DNA from: Candidatus Lambdaproteobacteria bacterium RIFOXYD2_FULL_56_26
GTDB taxonomy: Bacteria; SAR324; XYD2-FULL-50-16
Length of the DNA: 61,339 nucleotides
Assembly (NCBI GenBank): GCA_001783715.1
Contig: MFNF01000015.1
Span: forward strand, 1-61,339
Reading direction: 5' to 3'
Under the pieces are notes generated by a model, which was not told the DNA's origin, ran no database searches, and saw only the letters and a program-made list of their open reading frames with translations. A program made the position numbers and the translations under genes. Shown here one piece after another: positions 36,101 through 44,577 of the stretch (position 1 is its first letter; each line of letters begins with the position of its first letter).

Positions 36101-37077
36101 AGCATCAACTCCCGTTCCGGGGCATCCAGGATCTTGTTGATGACATCGTACCCCTGGGTTTCCAAAAAGTTGGCCACCCCGCCAGACTTTTGTTCGTCCA
36201 GCGCCTTGAGGGCGGTGGCCGCATCGGGGTATTCAAAGACCAGCTCCATCTTGTCAAAAGAGAGGCGCTGGTGGACGATCTTGGCCAAAGAGGGTTCCAT
36301 GACCAAAAAGATCCGTTTGGTCCGCACAAAGACCAATTTTTCTTCCTTTACCGCTTCCTGGACCAAGGTCGTCTTCGCTGCGTCCAGCGCCAGCATCTTT
36401 TTGACCGAGTCGTCGATGGTAAAGTCTTTGATGTAAAAGTGACCGCCGTCCTCTTCCATGTTGATCACCCCGTCAAAGGTGATCTCGCCGATGGTCAGGG
36501 TGCTGATGTCGCTGGGGTCGATCTGGCCTTTTTCGGGGAAGCCTTTGATCTTGGGCAGCTGGGCGGTGGACTTGATCTTGACCGGCTCAAAGCTCGAATG
36601 CCGTTCCTGGTCGGCAAAAAGCTCCACCGAAACCTCAAACCCAAGCTTGAGGAACTCCCGGATCCTAAGGTTCAAGTCCCCCACAAAGATCATCCGGCGC
36701 ATCTTAAAATGCCCCTTCTCGATCAATTTGGTCAGTTCGATGTAGGCCCCAAGCCGCAGGGTCGGGTCGATGTTGAGCCCTTGGGGGTTGTCGTCGCCCA
36801 CCATTGCTTCTTCCCGGGTGGTGCCGAAACCCTCGACCTTTCTGGTGGCGTTAAAGCCGGTCAGAACTACGTCGGCCTTGGGGTTGGCCATCAAGACGTT
36901 GGCCAAGGGGCGGCCTTCCTGGTTGAGGATAAAGACCATCTCCCGGGTGCGGGAGGCATCCTCGGTGTTGAGTCTGGCAAACTGGTCCCCGATCTGTTCC
37001 TTAAGGACGGTTTGCCGCTCAACGGCGAGGTCGGCACAAACGATTTGCGCCCGCAATAGTGGTTTTAGCTCAGCCAT
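33151..37077 (-). CDS. 1308-residue modular protein with receiver-like segments and coiled coils (unrecognised)
   Basis: I do not recognise this protein. It has no signal peptide or membrane segment. Residues about 255-340 begin IFLVMEPSLAKIVHQRL followed by ATALKALDEQKSGG, the strand-helix rhythm of a response-regulator receiver without the acidic pocket. A similar segment lies at about 885-985 (KIVFATEDEMLKRFLATCL, PDILFIGNDLLEYDF) and another near the C-terminus, about 1180-1300 (HLLMIIGDDSKSNLSNYREM, CILFFTGYNVGEG). Long helical, probably coiled-coil regions occupy about 750-850 and 985-1130. These features suggest a large cytoplasmic signalling scaffold, but this is inference. It is first in an operon with an O-methyltransferase and a TerB-like protein. 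Confidence 0.8.
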   Translation of the reverse strand: MAELKPLLRAQIVCADLAVERQTVLKEQIGDQFARLNTEDASRTREMVFILNQEGRPLANVLMANPKADVVLTGFNATRKVEGFGTTREEAMVGDDNPQGLNIDPTLRLGAYIELTKLIEKGHFKMRRMIFVGDLNLRIREFLKLGFEVSVELFADQERHSSFEPVKIKSTAQLPKIKGFPEKGQIDPSDISTLTIGEITFDGVINMEEDGGHFYIKDFTIDDSVKKMLALDAAKTTLVQEAVKEEKLVFVRTKRIFLVMEPSLAKIVHQRLSFDKMELVFEYPDAATALKALDEQKSGGVANFLETQGYDVINKILDAPERELMLVAAIGRQLMPEYLEKEFKASGDNLKLLKEEEFTQLVDSMEPKVLDRLTAKLQEESMAVFLSRIPPEIREPLIVEFLKDKAMAIEAWRVIGPKGQKEVLVGQSVDILASIVLTNSALFKAKFPDTSFNQDASYDSAKQFASLDAAGVKLRMEIFTEGLKDKMLSYAEWATIFDDAERDGCLASYISLRAEAFFNNLDPAYRKIIWNQIGKKGEKQINAKLTAEQKKAILKGAKEEVFKGLKSDLAHLLNLVKTGDGLFFGQTLFLLLKQFNKVESKTGLFKKITTNPKLKAHRIEGISNMLATPAGQPIFAKLTAQVEGLNLGVDGLICMKDGQELLTAHEAFKDATITVVEDLVDASLLEMFSRGKIDPKNYDAHQKKVEAKLNELKAKLRDKGADDPVGGYLLETMLIMLNMASEALRGKLDQKMVDQLDERGKVKEEVMNNVQNRIDQLQNRVAEVTQRLPQVETQLKADAEVLAQFSQKTAEKLNGLQTSLTKYQDAAQKLSQYTGLKVKVAKTQQQLSQRLYEIIRPLILQKLRFLPSPLARVIEGVKQSFLSETIPKRRLIFKFTDDELKGIAKRKIVFATEDEMLKRFLATCLQIDKLDNTLFQITGINDLPESPDILFIGNDLLEYDFSDIIKEQFTVPFADDLFYKALVHNESQKTTIRTNLVRYGEYRDKLKKYLETEGSKLKLMAESQKAKKSGFDRLKAERAQMQNTFLTDQQRLSFLAAEKETLDQKFALVDEKFKVAKEAVTQAISSGGSTAQTASAQAKELAGGLSGTLEEINKELAGLVFVKTVKDTVERISTTAQEKIIAEVDKLSQVKGGKNAVRHIVASGDGMLDTLELMKAFDPAVKSYFGTAVKYEDLGLGRMEAEIAEQGKRPHLLMIIGDDSKSNLSNYREMAKRLRKLTPESCILFFTGYNVGEGAPAEMVKNLNILRKYGTPINTNLMDYSNPAKLVELLAQVAPDKAIASKGAGEKA

Positions 37078-37567
37078 AAGACAATGGATTCAGGGAAAAA
37101 GAATGCACGACCAACCTTCGCCATTGTGCAGTTGAACCAAGCTTTCGTCAAGCCGTATCAATAGGGCTGCAACCGTCCAAAAACAAAGAGAGGAAGGGGG
37201 AAAGAGGCAAAAGAGGGGGGTGAATTACCCTAGTGTCTCGCTCAAATATTTGCAGGTAAAACGGGCCAAGGTTTTTGACCCGCTAGGGTACTTAAACAGG
37301 CGGCGCTCGGCTGCACAGGGCAGTGGGCTGGGCTTAGTGTTCCCCTGGCACGATTCAACCTGTCCAACCCAAAAAGCTTGGTCCTTGGGCCGTTGCAGGG
37401 ATAGATATTTTCTCACTCTCCAGCAACATACCTTCCACCGACCTACAAAGACTGGCAAACCCCTGCTCAACCACCTTGGGCTTGCGGGCCTGCCCCAGAG
37501 TCAAGTCCCGATGCTGCTTTCCCTTGCGAGAGAAAGTAGGCGCAACCCTCCCCAGAAGCCGCTCTTT
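37078..37567. other. Gene-poor gap between two minus-strand genes
   Basis: About 490 bp. Short open frames exist on both strands but have no ribosome sites or recognisable protein patterns. It must carry the promoter of the 1308-residue operon and the end of the kinase transcript. I see no strong terminator. Confidence 0.4.
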
Positions 37568-39919
37568 TTATTTTGGGGGCAGTTCAGGGAATAGGCCCCC
37601 CAAAAATCGGCTTTTTGAGTGCAGATAATGGTCTAAAAATTGGCGAAGTAAATCAACATCAACGGGCTTACTCAAGTAATCGTCCATTCCTTGCTCAAGG
37701 CATTCCCGGCGAACGTCGGGACCCGTCTTGGCAGTCAAAGCGATGATGGGAATTGTCGAGTATTGTTTTAACTTTCGGATTTCCCGGGTGGCCTCAAAAC
37801 CATCCATGACCGGCATCAAACAGTCCATCAACACCAGATCAAAAGACTCCTGTTTCAAAGAATCCAGTGCTTCTTTCCCATTTGAGGCTACTCCAAAACC
37901 AACCCCCAGTAGCTGTAATATTCTCATGGCGACCAGTTGATTGATCCTATCGTCTTCTACGATTAAGACCTTGTACCTGGAACGTTCTTGCGGTGTTGGG
38001 ATGGGGAACTTAGCGGCGGCTTCCTTCGATTCTGCGCCCCCAATCCTAACGGGCATGTCCAGATCAAACCAAAACCGACTTCCCTGGCCGGGGTAGCTTT
38101 CCACTTCGATTTTTCCCCCCAGGGTGTTGACCAGCTTGTCCACCAAAGTTAGTCCAAGACCTGTTCCGCCGTATCTGCGGGTGCTGTCGCTGTCAGCTTG
38201 AAAGAAGGGGTCGAAGATTTGCGGGATTACGTTTTTTTGGATCCCGATGCCTGTATCTACAACCTCAAAGCGTACTCGCTGCGTTTTCTCGTCAGAGGCC
38301 AGCAGCTTAACCTGCAAGACAACGCTGCCTTGGTCGGTGAACTTGACGGCGTTGCCAATCAGATTGGAAAGCGCTTGTTTGAGCAGCGATGGGTCCGATT
38401 CAACGTTTGTGGCGATTCCAGGATCTAGAGTCAGGTTCAAAGCCAGTTTCTTCGCTTTAGCACCGCTTAAAAACATTCTGACCAAGGACTGGAGCATCGG
38501 CTCGAGTTCGAAGCTGCGGGGTAAGAATTTGACAGAGTCTGCCTCCAACCGGTTCAAGTCCATGATGTCTGAAACGACATCCACCATGGCCAATCCCGAA
38601 GACATGATGACCCCAACATATTCTTTTTGTTCCAAAGTGAGGTCGCTTTCTTGCAACAGTTGAGCAATGCCCAGCACCCCGTTCATTGGAGTGCGCAATT
38701 CGTGGCTCATAGCGGCCAAAAAGTTCGATTTGGTTGTATTTGCCCGCTCCGCTGCGTTTTTGGCTTCCAAAATGGCCTGCTCTGCGGCCCGTTTTTCGGT
38801 AACGTCCCGGAGTACCAGTACTACGGACTCGCTCCCGTCAAAACGCATGTGAACCTCCAATTCGATCCGTTTCCCCGACAGGGTTATTGCACGCATATCC
38901 CATTGACTCAGTTTGCCTTGGATGCACTGCTTAAACTCGACCTCAAAGGCATCTGCCACCTCTTTGCTGAGAATTTCACGATAATGCCGCCCCACAGAGT
39001 CTTCAATCCGAGTGGCCATAAGATCCAGATTGCCCCGGAAATCCCGGTAATACCCTTCCTTGTCCATTCTGATAATTAAATCTGGCAGCAACGATAGGAT
39101 CAAAGCCAATTGTTCCGTGCTCTTTGCCAGGGCATCTTCGATCACTTTGCGTTCAGTGATGTCCCGAAGCAGCAAGAGAACCTTGCCATTTTCGCCCACC
39201 TTAACCCGGGCTTCCCCGGGAACCATCCCTTTGACGGTAGGCAGGGGCAAGTCTCGGATCACCACTTCGCCAGTCTCCTTGGCTTTTGCCCAGTCTTCTT
39301 CATAACCTTTGGCTACCCCTTCGGGGAGGTGCTCCCGGTAGTGGGTATTCAATTTTTCCTCAACCGAATCAACGGCAAGGGAAAAGTTGCCCACAAACTC
39401 CCGGTAATAACCTTGGTCATCCAAAATCGTGATCAAGTCGGGCATCATCGACAGGATTTCGGCGAGCAGCCGCTCTCGCTCGGCCAACTGCAGGTGCTCC
39501 CTTTGACTCTCCCGCATTTCGTTGATCAGGACCAGTTTGCCGCCGTCGGCTGTGTCTTGAATTTTGATTGAGAGATCCCGGAGAACCGTTCCAATTGTTG
39601 GTGTTAACCTAAAAACCTCCACCTGTCCGGCAGTCCGTGCTTCAAAAAGGTGCTGGTCAAAAATTTCTGCAATCTGGGTGGGAAAGACGCTCCGGTAGTG
39701 TTCACCGATTGCTTTTTGGGGGCAGAGCGCCCGGAGGTCCGAATTGCCAAAAACCTCCCGACAATACCCCCCTAGATCCATTGTGATGACAAGATCGGGG
39801 AGTAGGTCCAAAGTACTCTGGCCAGGGATTGCCGGTCCTTCCATGAGGGAAGTGGAGCGAAGAGCCGGTTGGATAGGCTGCGAGCTTTGCATGGGATTTT
39901 TTGTGCTAGGAAAATTCAA
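37568..39919 (-). CDS. Hybrid histidine kinase with three tandem PAS domains
   Basis: A 783-residue cytoplasmic sensor kinase. Three PAS units repeat the block LPDLIxxMDxxGYYREFxGN at about residues 40, 160 and 275, apparently from internal duplication. The kinase core follows: HisKA with [17 protein letters not shown], the ATPase domain with NLIGNAVKFTD, VDTGIGI and [11 protein letters not shown], then a receiver domain VLIVEDDRINQ with phospho-acceptor in LVLMDCLMPVMDG and the KP near the end. No membrane segment is present, so the signal is cytoplasmic. It stands alone, upstream of motAB in the opposite order of reading, with a perfect palindrome 60 bp before its start. Confidence 0.93.
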   Translation of the reverse strand: MNFPSTKNPMQSSQPIQPALRSTSLMEGPAIPGQSTLDLLPDLVITMDLGGYCREVFGNSDLRALCPQKAIGEHYRSVFPTQIAEIFDQHLFEARTAGQVEVFRLTPTIGTVLRDLSIKIQDTADGGKLVLINEMRESQREHLQLAERERLLAEILSMMPDLITILDDQGYYREFVGNFSLAVDSVEEKLNTHYREHLPEGVAKGYEEDWAKAKETGEVVIRDLPLPTVKGMVPGEARVKVGENGKVLLLLRDITERKVIEDALAKSTEQLALILSLLPDLIIRMDKEGYYRDFRGNLDLMATRIEDSVGRHYREILSKEVADAFEVEFKQCIQGKLSQWDMRAITLSGKRIELEVHMRFDGSESVVLVLRDVTEKRAAEQAILEAKNAAERANTTKSNFLAAMSHELRTPMNGVLGIAQLLQESDLTLEQKEYVGVIMSSGLAMVDVVSDIMDLNRLEADSVKFLPRSFELEPMLQSLVRMFLSGAKAKKLALNLTLDPGIATNVESDPSLLKQALSNLIGNAVKFTDQGSVVLQVKLLASDEKTQRVRFEVVDTGIGIQKNVIPQIFDPFFQADSDSTRRYGGTGLGLTLVDKLVNTLGGKIEVESYPGQGSRFWFDLDMPVRIGGAESKEAAAKFPIPTPQERSRYKVLIVEDDRINQLVAMRILQLLGVGFGVASNGKEALDSLKQESFDLVLMDCLMPVMDGFEATREIRKLKQYSTIPIIALTAKTGPDVRRECLEQGMDDYLSKPVDVDLLRQFLDHYLHSKSRFLGGLFPELPPK

Positions 39920-39978
39920 ATCTTAACAGGAGTTTTTCACCGTTTTGCTTTTACTTCAAATGGGCTGGAAAGTCCAAC

Positions 39979-40009
39979 AATCTGTTCAGTCGATCTGACT
40001 GAACAGATT
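39979..40009. repeat. Perfect 13-bp inverted repeat upstream of the PAS kinase
   Basis: AATCTGTTCAGTC and GACTGAACAGATT are exact reverse complements separated by GATCT, 60 bp before the kinase start. The size fits a dimeric regulator site or an RNA hairpin; no T-run follows on either strand. Confidence 0.6.
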
Positions 40010-40163
40010 TGCTTCTATTGTCCTGTTAAGCCGTTGGATATTCATCAATCGCAGAGCTGAAAACAATTTTCAGGTAAGGTGATTTCTTGTGTGGTTTTAG
40101 CAAGTGTGTATGGGCAACAGCCCAACAGGAGATGCGCCAAAAGGGAGCCATCAACTTCCGGGC

Positions 40164-40190
40164 AAAAAAAAGGCCCTCACGAAGAGGGCC
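40164..40190 (-). terminator. Rho-independent terminator of motAB
   Basis: On the minus strand GGCCCTC-TTCGT-GAGGGCC is followed by eight T residues, starting about 10 bp after the motB stop codon. Confidence 0.92.
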
Positions 40191-40199
40191 AGAGGCTGC

Positions 40200-40847
40200 C
40201 TAATAACCTTCAGGTTTGACCAGGATGTCGATCCGCCGGTTGAGCCGCCGTAAGCTGGCCGTTTCGTTGGCCACCTTGGGGCGGGTGTCGGCGTATCCGG
40301 CGACTTCCATCCGGCTGCGCTTGACCCCGAATTCCTCCAGCGCCCGGGCCACCGCTCCCGCCCTGGCGGCGGAAAGCTCCCAATTGGAGGGATAAACCTC
40401 CGAATTGGTGGGCAGGTCGTCGGTGTGGCCTTCGATCACCAAACCGTTGGGGAAGGAATGGACGATCCGGCTGAACTTTTCGATCACCTCCATCCCGCCG
40501 GGGCTGACTTGGGCCGAGCCTCGGTCAAACATCACCGAATCGGAGAAGGAAACGGTGATCCCTCGGTCGTCGATGGTGACCTCGGTCGCTTCCAGCTCCA
40601 GGTTGTTTTTGTTCATCGCCTGGGGAATCCCGGCCATGAAAGTTGGCATCCCGGAAAACTGGTAGGGCGAACCGGGAGGACCGCTCTTAAAGGACATGGA
40701 CATGGCGTTAAAAACCGCCTTCTCCGAAGAACTCATGGCGAACAACAAAATAAAGAAGGTCAAGAGCAGGGTCACCATGTCCCCGTAGGTGTAGATCCAC
40801 TCCACCCGTTCCTCGACCTTCGGACAAGTGCATTCTTCATCAGCCAT
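40200..40847 (-). CDS. motB: Flagellar motor stator protein MotB
   Basis: A 215-residue stator subunit. A short cytoplasmic N-terminus with several Cys residues (CTCPKVEERVEW) leads to the single TM YGDMVTLLLTFFILLFA, whose Asp is the ion-binding residue. The periplasmic OmpA-like peptidoglycan-binding domain follows, with VIEGHTDDLPTN, NWELSAARAGAVARAL and RRLNRRIDILV. Its ATG overlaps the motA stop as TAATG. The N-terminal CTC motif is uncommon in MotB. Sodium or proton specificity cannot be decided with confidence. Confidence 0.94.
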   Translation of the reverse strand: MADEECTCPKVEERVEWIYTYGDMVTLLLTFFILLFAMSSSEKAVFNAMSMSFKSGPPGSPYQFSGMPTFMAGIPQAMNKNNLELEATEVTIDDRGITVSFSDSVMFDRGSAQVSPGGMEVIEKFSRIVHSFPNGLVIEGHTDDLPTNSEVYPSNWELSAARAGAVARALEEFGVKRSRMEVAGYADTRPKVANETASLRRLNRRIDILVKPEGY

Positions 40848-41656
40848 TAGCCACCTCCCTTGTCGGCGCTAAATTTAAGTTCCTCATACTTGGTGCGCAG
40901 GTTGGGCGGCAGGTAGTTCATCAAGTCCTGTTCGATGAACTCGGCCCGTTCGTTTTTCTCAATGAACAAAACCCCGTCCCGGATCATTTCGTAGAGCACG
41001 TTCTCCGCTTCCTTGGAGTTGTCGAGCACCGTAAACCAGGGAATGAACATGATGTTGGAAAGCATCGAACCGTAAAGGGTCGTGATCAATGCCACACTCA
41101 TCTTCGGCCCGACGGTGCTGATGTCGTCCAACGATTGGAGCATCAAGATCAAACCGATCAGGGTTCCCAACATCCCCAAACCAGGAGCCAGGGAGGACAT
41201 GGCCTTGAAGATCGCATATTCGGTGGTTTTCCTGGCGGTGGCGTACTTCATCTCGCTGGACATGATCTCGGTGATCAGCTCCCGGTCCACCCGGTCCACC
41301 ACCAGACGCAGCCCGTTGCGCAAAAATTCGTTTTCGATCGAAGGCAAACTGTCCTCAATGGCCAAGACGTTTTTTCGGGCCACTTTGGCAACGTCCACAA
41401 TGATCACCAGGGTTTCGATCAGCGGCACGTTTTTGGCTTTAAACACCTTGGAGACGTTTTTTCCCATCGCCGCCGAGATCTCCAAGGGGAACGAAGAGAG
41501 TGCGGCCACGACGGTGCCGACGACCACGATGATCATACTCGGAGCGTTCCACATGAACACCAGGTACTCCGGCTTGACCTGGCCTTCTTCGTACACGCAA
41601 CCAAAGATCAAAACGATCCAGACCGCTATGTTACCGACGACTGCTGCTAAATCCAT
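40847..41656 (-). CDS. motA: Flagellar motor stator protein MotA
   Basis: A 269-residue inner-membrane protein with four TM segments (about 4-24, 36-56, 150-175, 185-205) and the large cytoplasmic loop between TM2 and TM3. Conserved MotA positions include [18 protein letters not shown] with the two key prolines of the family, the second in IPWFTVLDNS. GGAGG lies 8 bp before ATG 41656, which is why this start is taken over upstream frames. Together with MotB it forms the ion channel that drives flagellar rotation. Confidence 0.94.
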   Translation of the reverse strand: MDLAAVVGNIAVWIVLIFGCVYEEGQVKPEYLVFMWNAPSMIIVVVGTVVAALSSFPLEISAAMGKNVSKVFKAKNVPLIETLVIIVDVAKVARKNVLAIEDSLPSIENEFLRNGLRLVVDRVDRELITEIMSSEMKYATARKTTEYAIFKAMSSLAPGLGMLGTLIGLILMLQSLDDISTVGPKMSVALITTLYGSMLSNIMFIPWFTVLDNSKEAENVLYEMIRDGVLFIEKNERAEFIEQDLMNYLPPNLRTKYEELKFSADKGGG

Positions 41657-41921
41657 GAGTGATCCTCCAAATTCATTCTTGCCGTTCCTACGGGCTTGCA
41701 TCCGGTTAGGACCTGCCATCGGGATTGGGGCTTTTGACAACCAGCAAATGCATAAAGCAAGCCCAAGGCAAATTTTTTTTATCTTCCCCCTTTACCTGGT
41801 GGAGGGAAACAAAAAAACCACAGAGAAACAACCAGATATAAAAATTGAGGCGGGAGGACCAAATGTTGCATCTCCAAAGGGTGAACCAATCTGGATGAAC
41901 CTCTATTCCCAGAACCAAGGC

Positions 41922-42344
41922 ATGAAAAAGCCGTTGTTGATTTTAATGGTCGTAGCCCTGCTGGCCGGATGCTCCAGCATCGCCAGCGAAGACCAACTTC
42001 CGCCCAAACCCCCGGCCTTCGCCTGCGCCGAGCCTAGGCTGGAATCGGCCTTCCGGTTTCACGAAAAGTCCAAGGACTTTCTGAAGGCCTACTACACCAC
42101 CAGGAAGGAGAGCGACCTCTACTTCTCCTGGTACGCCTCGGAAGACTCCCTCTACATGGCCCGGACCATCGGCAAATGTTGGGACAAACGGAACAAGCAC
42201 TTCCATGCGGCCCAGAACGTATTCCAAAAAAACGGGGTGTTGCGCAATCTGATCGTCCAAAACATGCGGACCGACTCCCAATCGGCGATTTCCGAACTGT
42301 TTTTGGAAGACTACCGGAAGATTTTTGTCCGAGACATCCAATAG
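41922..42344 (+). CDS. Small lipoprotein of unknown function
   Basis: A 140-residue protein with a lipoprotein signal, MKKPLLILMVVALLAGCSS, lipidated Cys at residue 17. The mature part is helical and rich in aromatic and charged residues (FLKAYYTTRKESDLYFSWY) and ends with a helix FLEDYRKIFVRD. No family recognised. It is followed 9 bp later by mnmE. An ATG at 41895 would add nine residues before the signal and is less likely. Confidence 0.72.
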   Translation: MKKPLLILMVVALLAGCSSIASEDQLPPKPPAFACAEPRLESAFRFHEKSKDFLKAYYTTRKESDLYFSWYASEDSLYMARTIGKCWDKRNKHFHAAQNVFQKNGVLRNLIVQNMRTDSQSAISELFLEDYRKIFVRDIQ

Positions 42345-42353
42345 GCCGGGGAC

Positions 42354-43715
42354 ATGAATCCCTTTGACGACACCATCGTAGGCCCGGCGACCGCTCCCGG
42401 CGAAGCAGGGGTGGGGATCGTTCGGCTCTCGGGGCCTTTGTCCCTTTCGATCCTGCAAACCTTTTTTTCCGCCAAAAATCCCCGGTCCCTCAAACCCTGG
42501 TCCCTGGCTTACGGCTTTGTCCTGGACCAAGGCCAACCGCTCGACGAGGTCCTGGTGGCCTACATGAAACCACCCAAAAGCTACACCGCCGAGCTGGTGG
42601 TGGAGATCTTTTGCCACGGCGGCGGTTTGATCCTGCGCCGGGTGATCGAGCTTTGTCTGGCCCAAGGGGCGAGGCTGGCCGGTCCGGGGGAGTTTACCCA
42701 ACGGGCTTTCGTCAATGGCCGGATCGACCTGACCCAGGCCGAGGCGGTGGGCGACTTGGTCCGGGTCAAGACCGATCTGGGGCTCCATCTGGTGATCAAC
42801 CAACTCAAGGGCAAGCTGTACCAACGAATCTTGGCTTTGAAGGAACAGCTGGCTTGGGTTTTGGCCCTGTTGGGGGCCTCCATCGACTTCCCCGAGGAAA
42901 ACGTTGTTTTTGCCCACCAAGAAGAGATTACGGCCAAGTTGACCGCCGCCCGTGCCGACCTCTGGGCCTTGGTCAAGAGCGCCAAGGGAGGCCGAACGAT
43001 CACCGAAGGTTACAAACTGGTTTTGGCCGGTAGGCCCAACGTGGGGAAGTCGAGCCTTTTGAATGGCCTCTTGGAAGAGGACCGGGCCATCGTCACCTCC
43101 ATCCCCGGAACCACCAGGGACACCCTAGAAGAGGCCTTTACGGTCGGCGGGGTGCCGGTCAAGCTGGTGGACACGGCGGGGCTGCGGGATACCGAAGACC
43201 TGATCGAACAAATGGGGATCCGCCGTTCGGTCGGCCAATTGGCCCAAGCGGACCTGATGCTCTGGGTGCTGGACGCTTCGGCCCCGGACTACCACCTTCC
43301 CCCGGAGGTCTTGGAGCTGAAGCTTCCCAAGCTGATCGTTTACAACAAGGCCGATCTGGCTCCCACCTTGCCCCAGCCCCCGGCCTTGTGGGCCGAGGCC
43401 CAAACCATCGCCCTTTCCGCCCTGTCCCGCCCGGACCTGGAGCGGCTCAAAGCCAAGCTCTTTGAGCTGATCACCACCCAAGTGGGGCCTTTGGCCGAAG
43501 AGGGGGCCTTGACCAACCTGCGGCAGGAAGAGGCGGCCAAAAAGGCGCTCTCCGCTTTGGACCAAGGGTTGCAAGCTTTGGAAGAAGGGGCGGGGGAAGA
43601 ACTTTTGAGCCTGGAGCTTTCCCTGGTGCTCGGTGCCTTGGGGGAGATCGTCGGCGAAACCACCCCCGAGGAGATGCTCAACCGGATCTTCGGGTCCTTT
43701 TGTATCGGGAAATAA
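42354..43715 (+). CDS. mnmE: tRNA modification GTPase MnmE
   Basis: A 453-residue GTPase that, with MnmG, adds the (carboxymethyl)aminomethyl group at U34 of tRNAs. The N-terminal tetrahydrofolate-binding domain begins DTIVGPATAPGEAGVGIVRL with GGGLILRRVIEL. The inserted G domain has GRPNVGKSSLLN, TTRDTLEE, DTAGLRDT and NKADL, and the C-terminus ends with the catalytic FCIGK. Length is typical. It is followed by three small genes with tiny gaps; mnmG is not in the window. Confidence 0.96.
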   Translation: MNPFDDTIVGPATAPGEAGVGIVRLSGPLSLSILQTFFSAKNPRSLKPWSLAYGFVLDQGQPLDEVLVAYMKPPKSYTAELVVEIFCHGGGLILRRVIELCLAQGARLAGPGEFTQRAFVNGRIDLTQAEAVGDLVRVKTDLGLHLVINQLKGKLYQRILALKEQLAWVLALLGASIDFPEENVVFAHQEEITAKLTAARADLWALVKSAKGGRTITEGYKLVLAGRPNVGKSSLLNGLLEEDRAIVTSIPGTTRDTLEEAFTVGGVPVKLVDTAGLRDTEDLIEQMGIRRSVGQLAQADLMLWVLDASAPDYHLPPEVLELKLPKLIVYNKADLAPTLPQPPALWAEAQTIALSALSRPDLERLKAKLFELITTQVGPLAEEGALTNLRQEEAAKKALSALDQGLQALEEGAGEELLSLELSLVLGALGEIVGETTPEEMLNRIFGSFCIGK

Positions 43716-43716
43716 A

Positions 43717-44160
43717 ATGAAACCAGACCAGACCCTCAAAGACCTTTCCTTAAAAAAACTGGAACTTTTGGACCAGCTTTGGACTCAAACCCAACTTTGG
43801 GTCTTAAACCGCTCCAACACGGCCTTTGCGGTCAAACAAAGGTTGCTTGGAGCGCTGGAAAAAACCGACCGGGCGTTGGAAGTTCGAGAAGCGCAAATTG
43901 GGCATCTTGCCAAAACGCAAGAAAAAGAGTTATATGGTCTAATCAGGGAGCGGCTGATCGGGATCTCGGAGCTCAACCAAGGGGGACTCAAACTCTTGGA
44001 GGTTGAAGCCAAAGAGTTGGAGGCCGAACAGCAGTCCTTAAATACCGGTGCCAAGGTGGTTGGATACGTCAAGGGCCAAGAGCCCTATACCGAGGCCCGC
44101 AGGCTCAAGGCGCCACCGCTCCAGAGGGGCTGGAAACGGGGCTACTCAAACGAGTTGTAA
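43717..44160 (+). CDS. Small helical protein, possibly FlgN-like flagellar chaperone
   Basis: A 147-residue, almost wholly helical protein of alternating Leu, Glu and Lys (LKKLELLDQLWTQTQLWVL, LEKTDRALEVREAQIG, ELNQGGLKLLEVEAKELEAE), ending in a basic tail. Size and helix pattern resemble FlgN, the export chaperone of hook-associated proteins, and the next gene looks like FlaG, but there is no decisive motif. ATG 43717 begins one base after the mnmE stop codon, so it is translated from the mnmE transcript. Confidence 0.5.
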   Translation: MKPDQTLKDLSLKKLELLDQLWTQTQLWVLNRSNTAFAVKQRLLGALEKTDRALEVREAQIGHLAKTQEKELYGLIRERLIGISELNQGGLKLLEVEAKELEAEQQSLNTGAKVVGYVKGQEPYTEARRLKAPPLQRGWKRGYSNEL

Positions 44161-44180
44161 CCACTCCAACAGGGGGAAAG

Positions 44181-44570
44181 GTGAAAACCAGGGAACTTTC
44201 CAAATTGATGGTCACCCCCTTCCCCCAGCGGCACCTGTCCCCGGACGAAAAACAGGGACAGTACCAAGACCGGGTGGCGGAAGAGGAAAAGGCGACCCGA
44301 GAGCGGGTTGGCCAGATGGTCCGAGAAAAGCTGGAGCACGAAGCTCGTTTTTCCGGGGCGGTCCAAGAGGTCATTGACCGGATGAACGCTTTGAACCTGA
44401 TGTGGCGGGACATGAAGTTCCACCACCTCCGCAAGGACAACCAGGATTGGGTCGAGGTGATCGACCGGATCAACGGCGAGGTCCTCAAAGTTCTCCCCCA
44501 GCCAGACTACAACAAACTGGCCAACCATTTTAAACAACACCCAGGGCTAGTCTTGGACATTACCACCTAA
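44181..44570 (+). CDS. FlaG-like protein
   Basis: A 129-residue protein whose C-terminal half follows the FlaG pattern: LNLMWRDMKFHHLRKD, then WVEVIDRINGEVLKVLP, equal to the VKVID-x-x-TGEVIRQIP signature of FlaG, and a closing GLVLDITT. FlaG proteins affect flagellar filament length and assembly. The N-terminal half is charged and helical. The GTG start at 44181 has AGGGGGAAAG upstream. It sits between the FlgN-like gene and an unrecognised gene. Confidence 0.6.
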   Translation: MKTRELSKLMVTPFPQRHLSPDEKQGQYQDRVAEEEKATRERVGQMVREKLEHEARFSGAVQEVIDRMNALNLMWRDMKFHHLRKDNQDWVEVIDRINGEVLKVLPQPDYNKLANHFKQHPGLVLDITT

Positions 44571-44577
44571 AGGAAGA

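Noticed and set aside
34972-37059. Long open frame (695 codons) on the plus strand opposite the 1308-residue gene
   Set aside because: Gly/Gln/Val/Phe-rich antisense shadow typical of this high-GC codon use; no domain or ribosome site, while the minus frame has coherent protein patterns and operon coupling.
37225-37470. Small minus-strand open frame between the 1308-residue gene and the kinase
   Set aside because: No ribosome site, no pattern, Cys/Arg/Trp-rich composition typical of non-coding frames.
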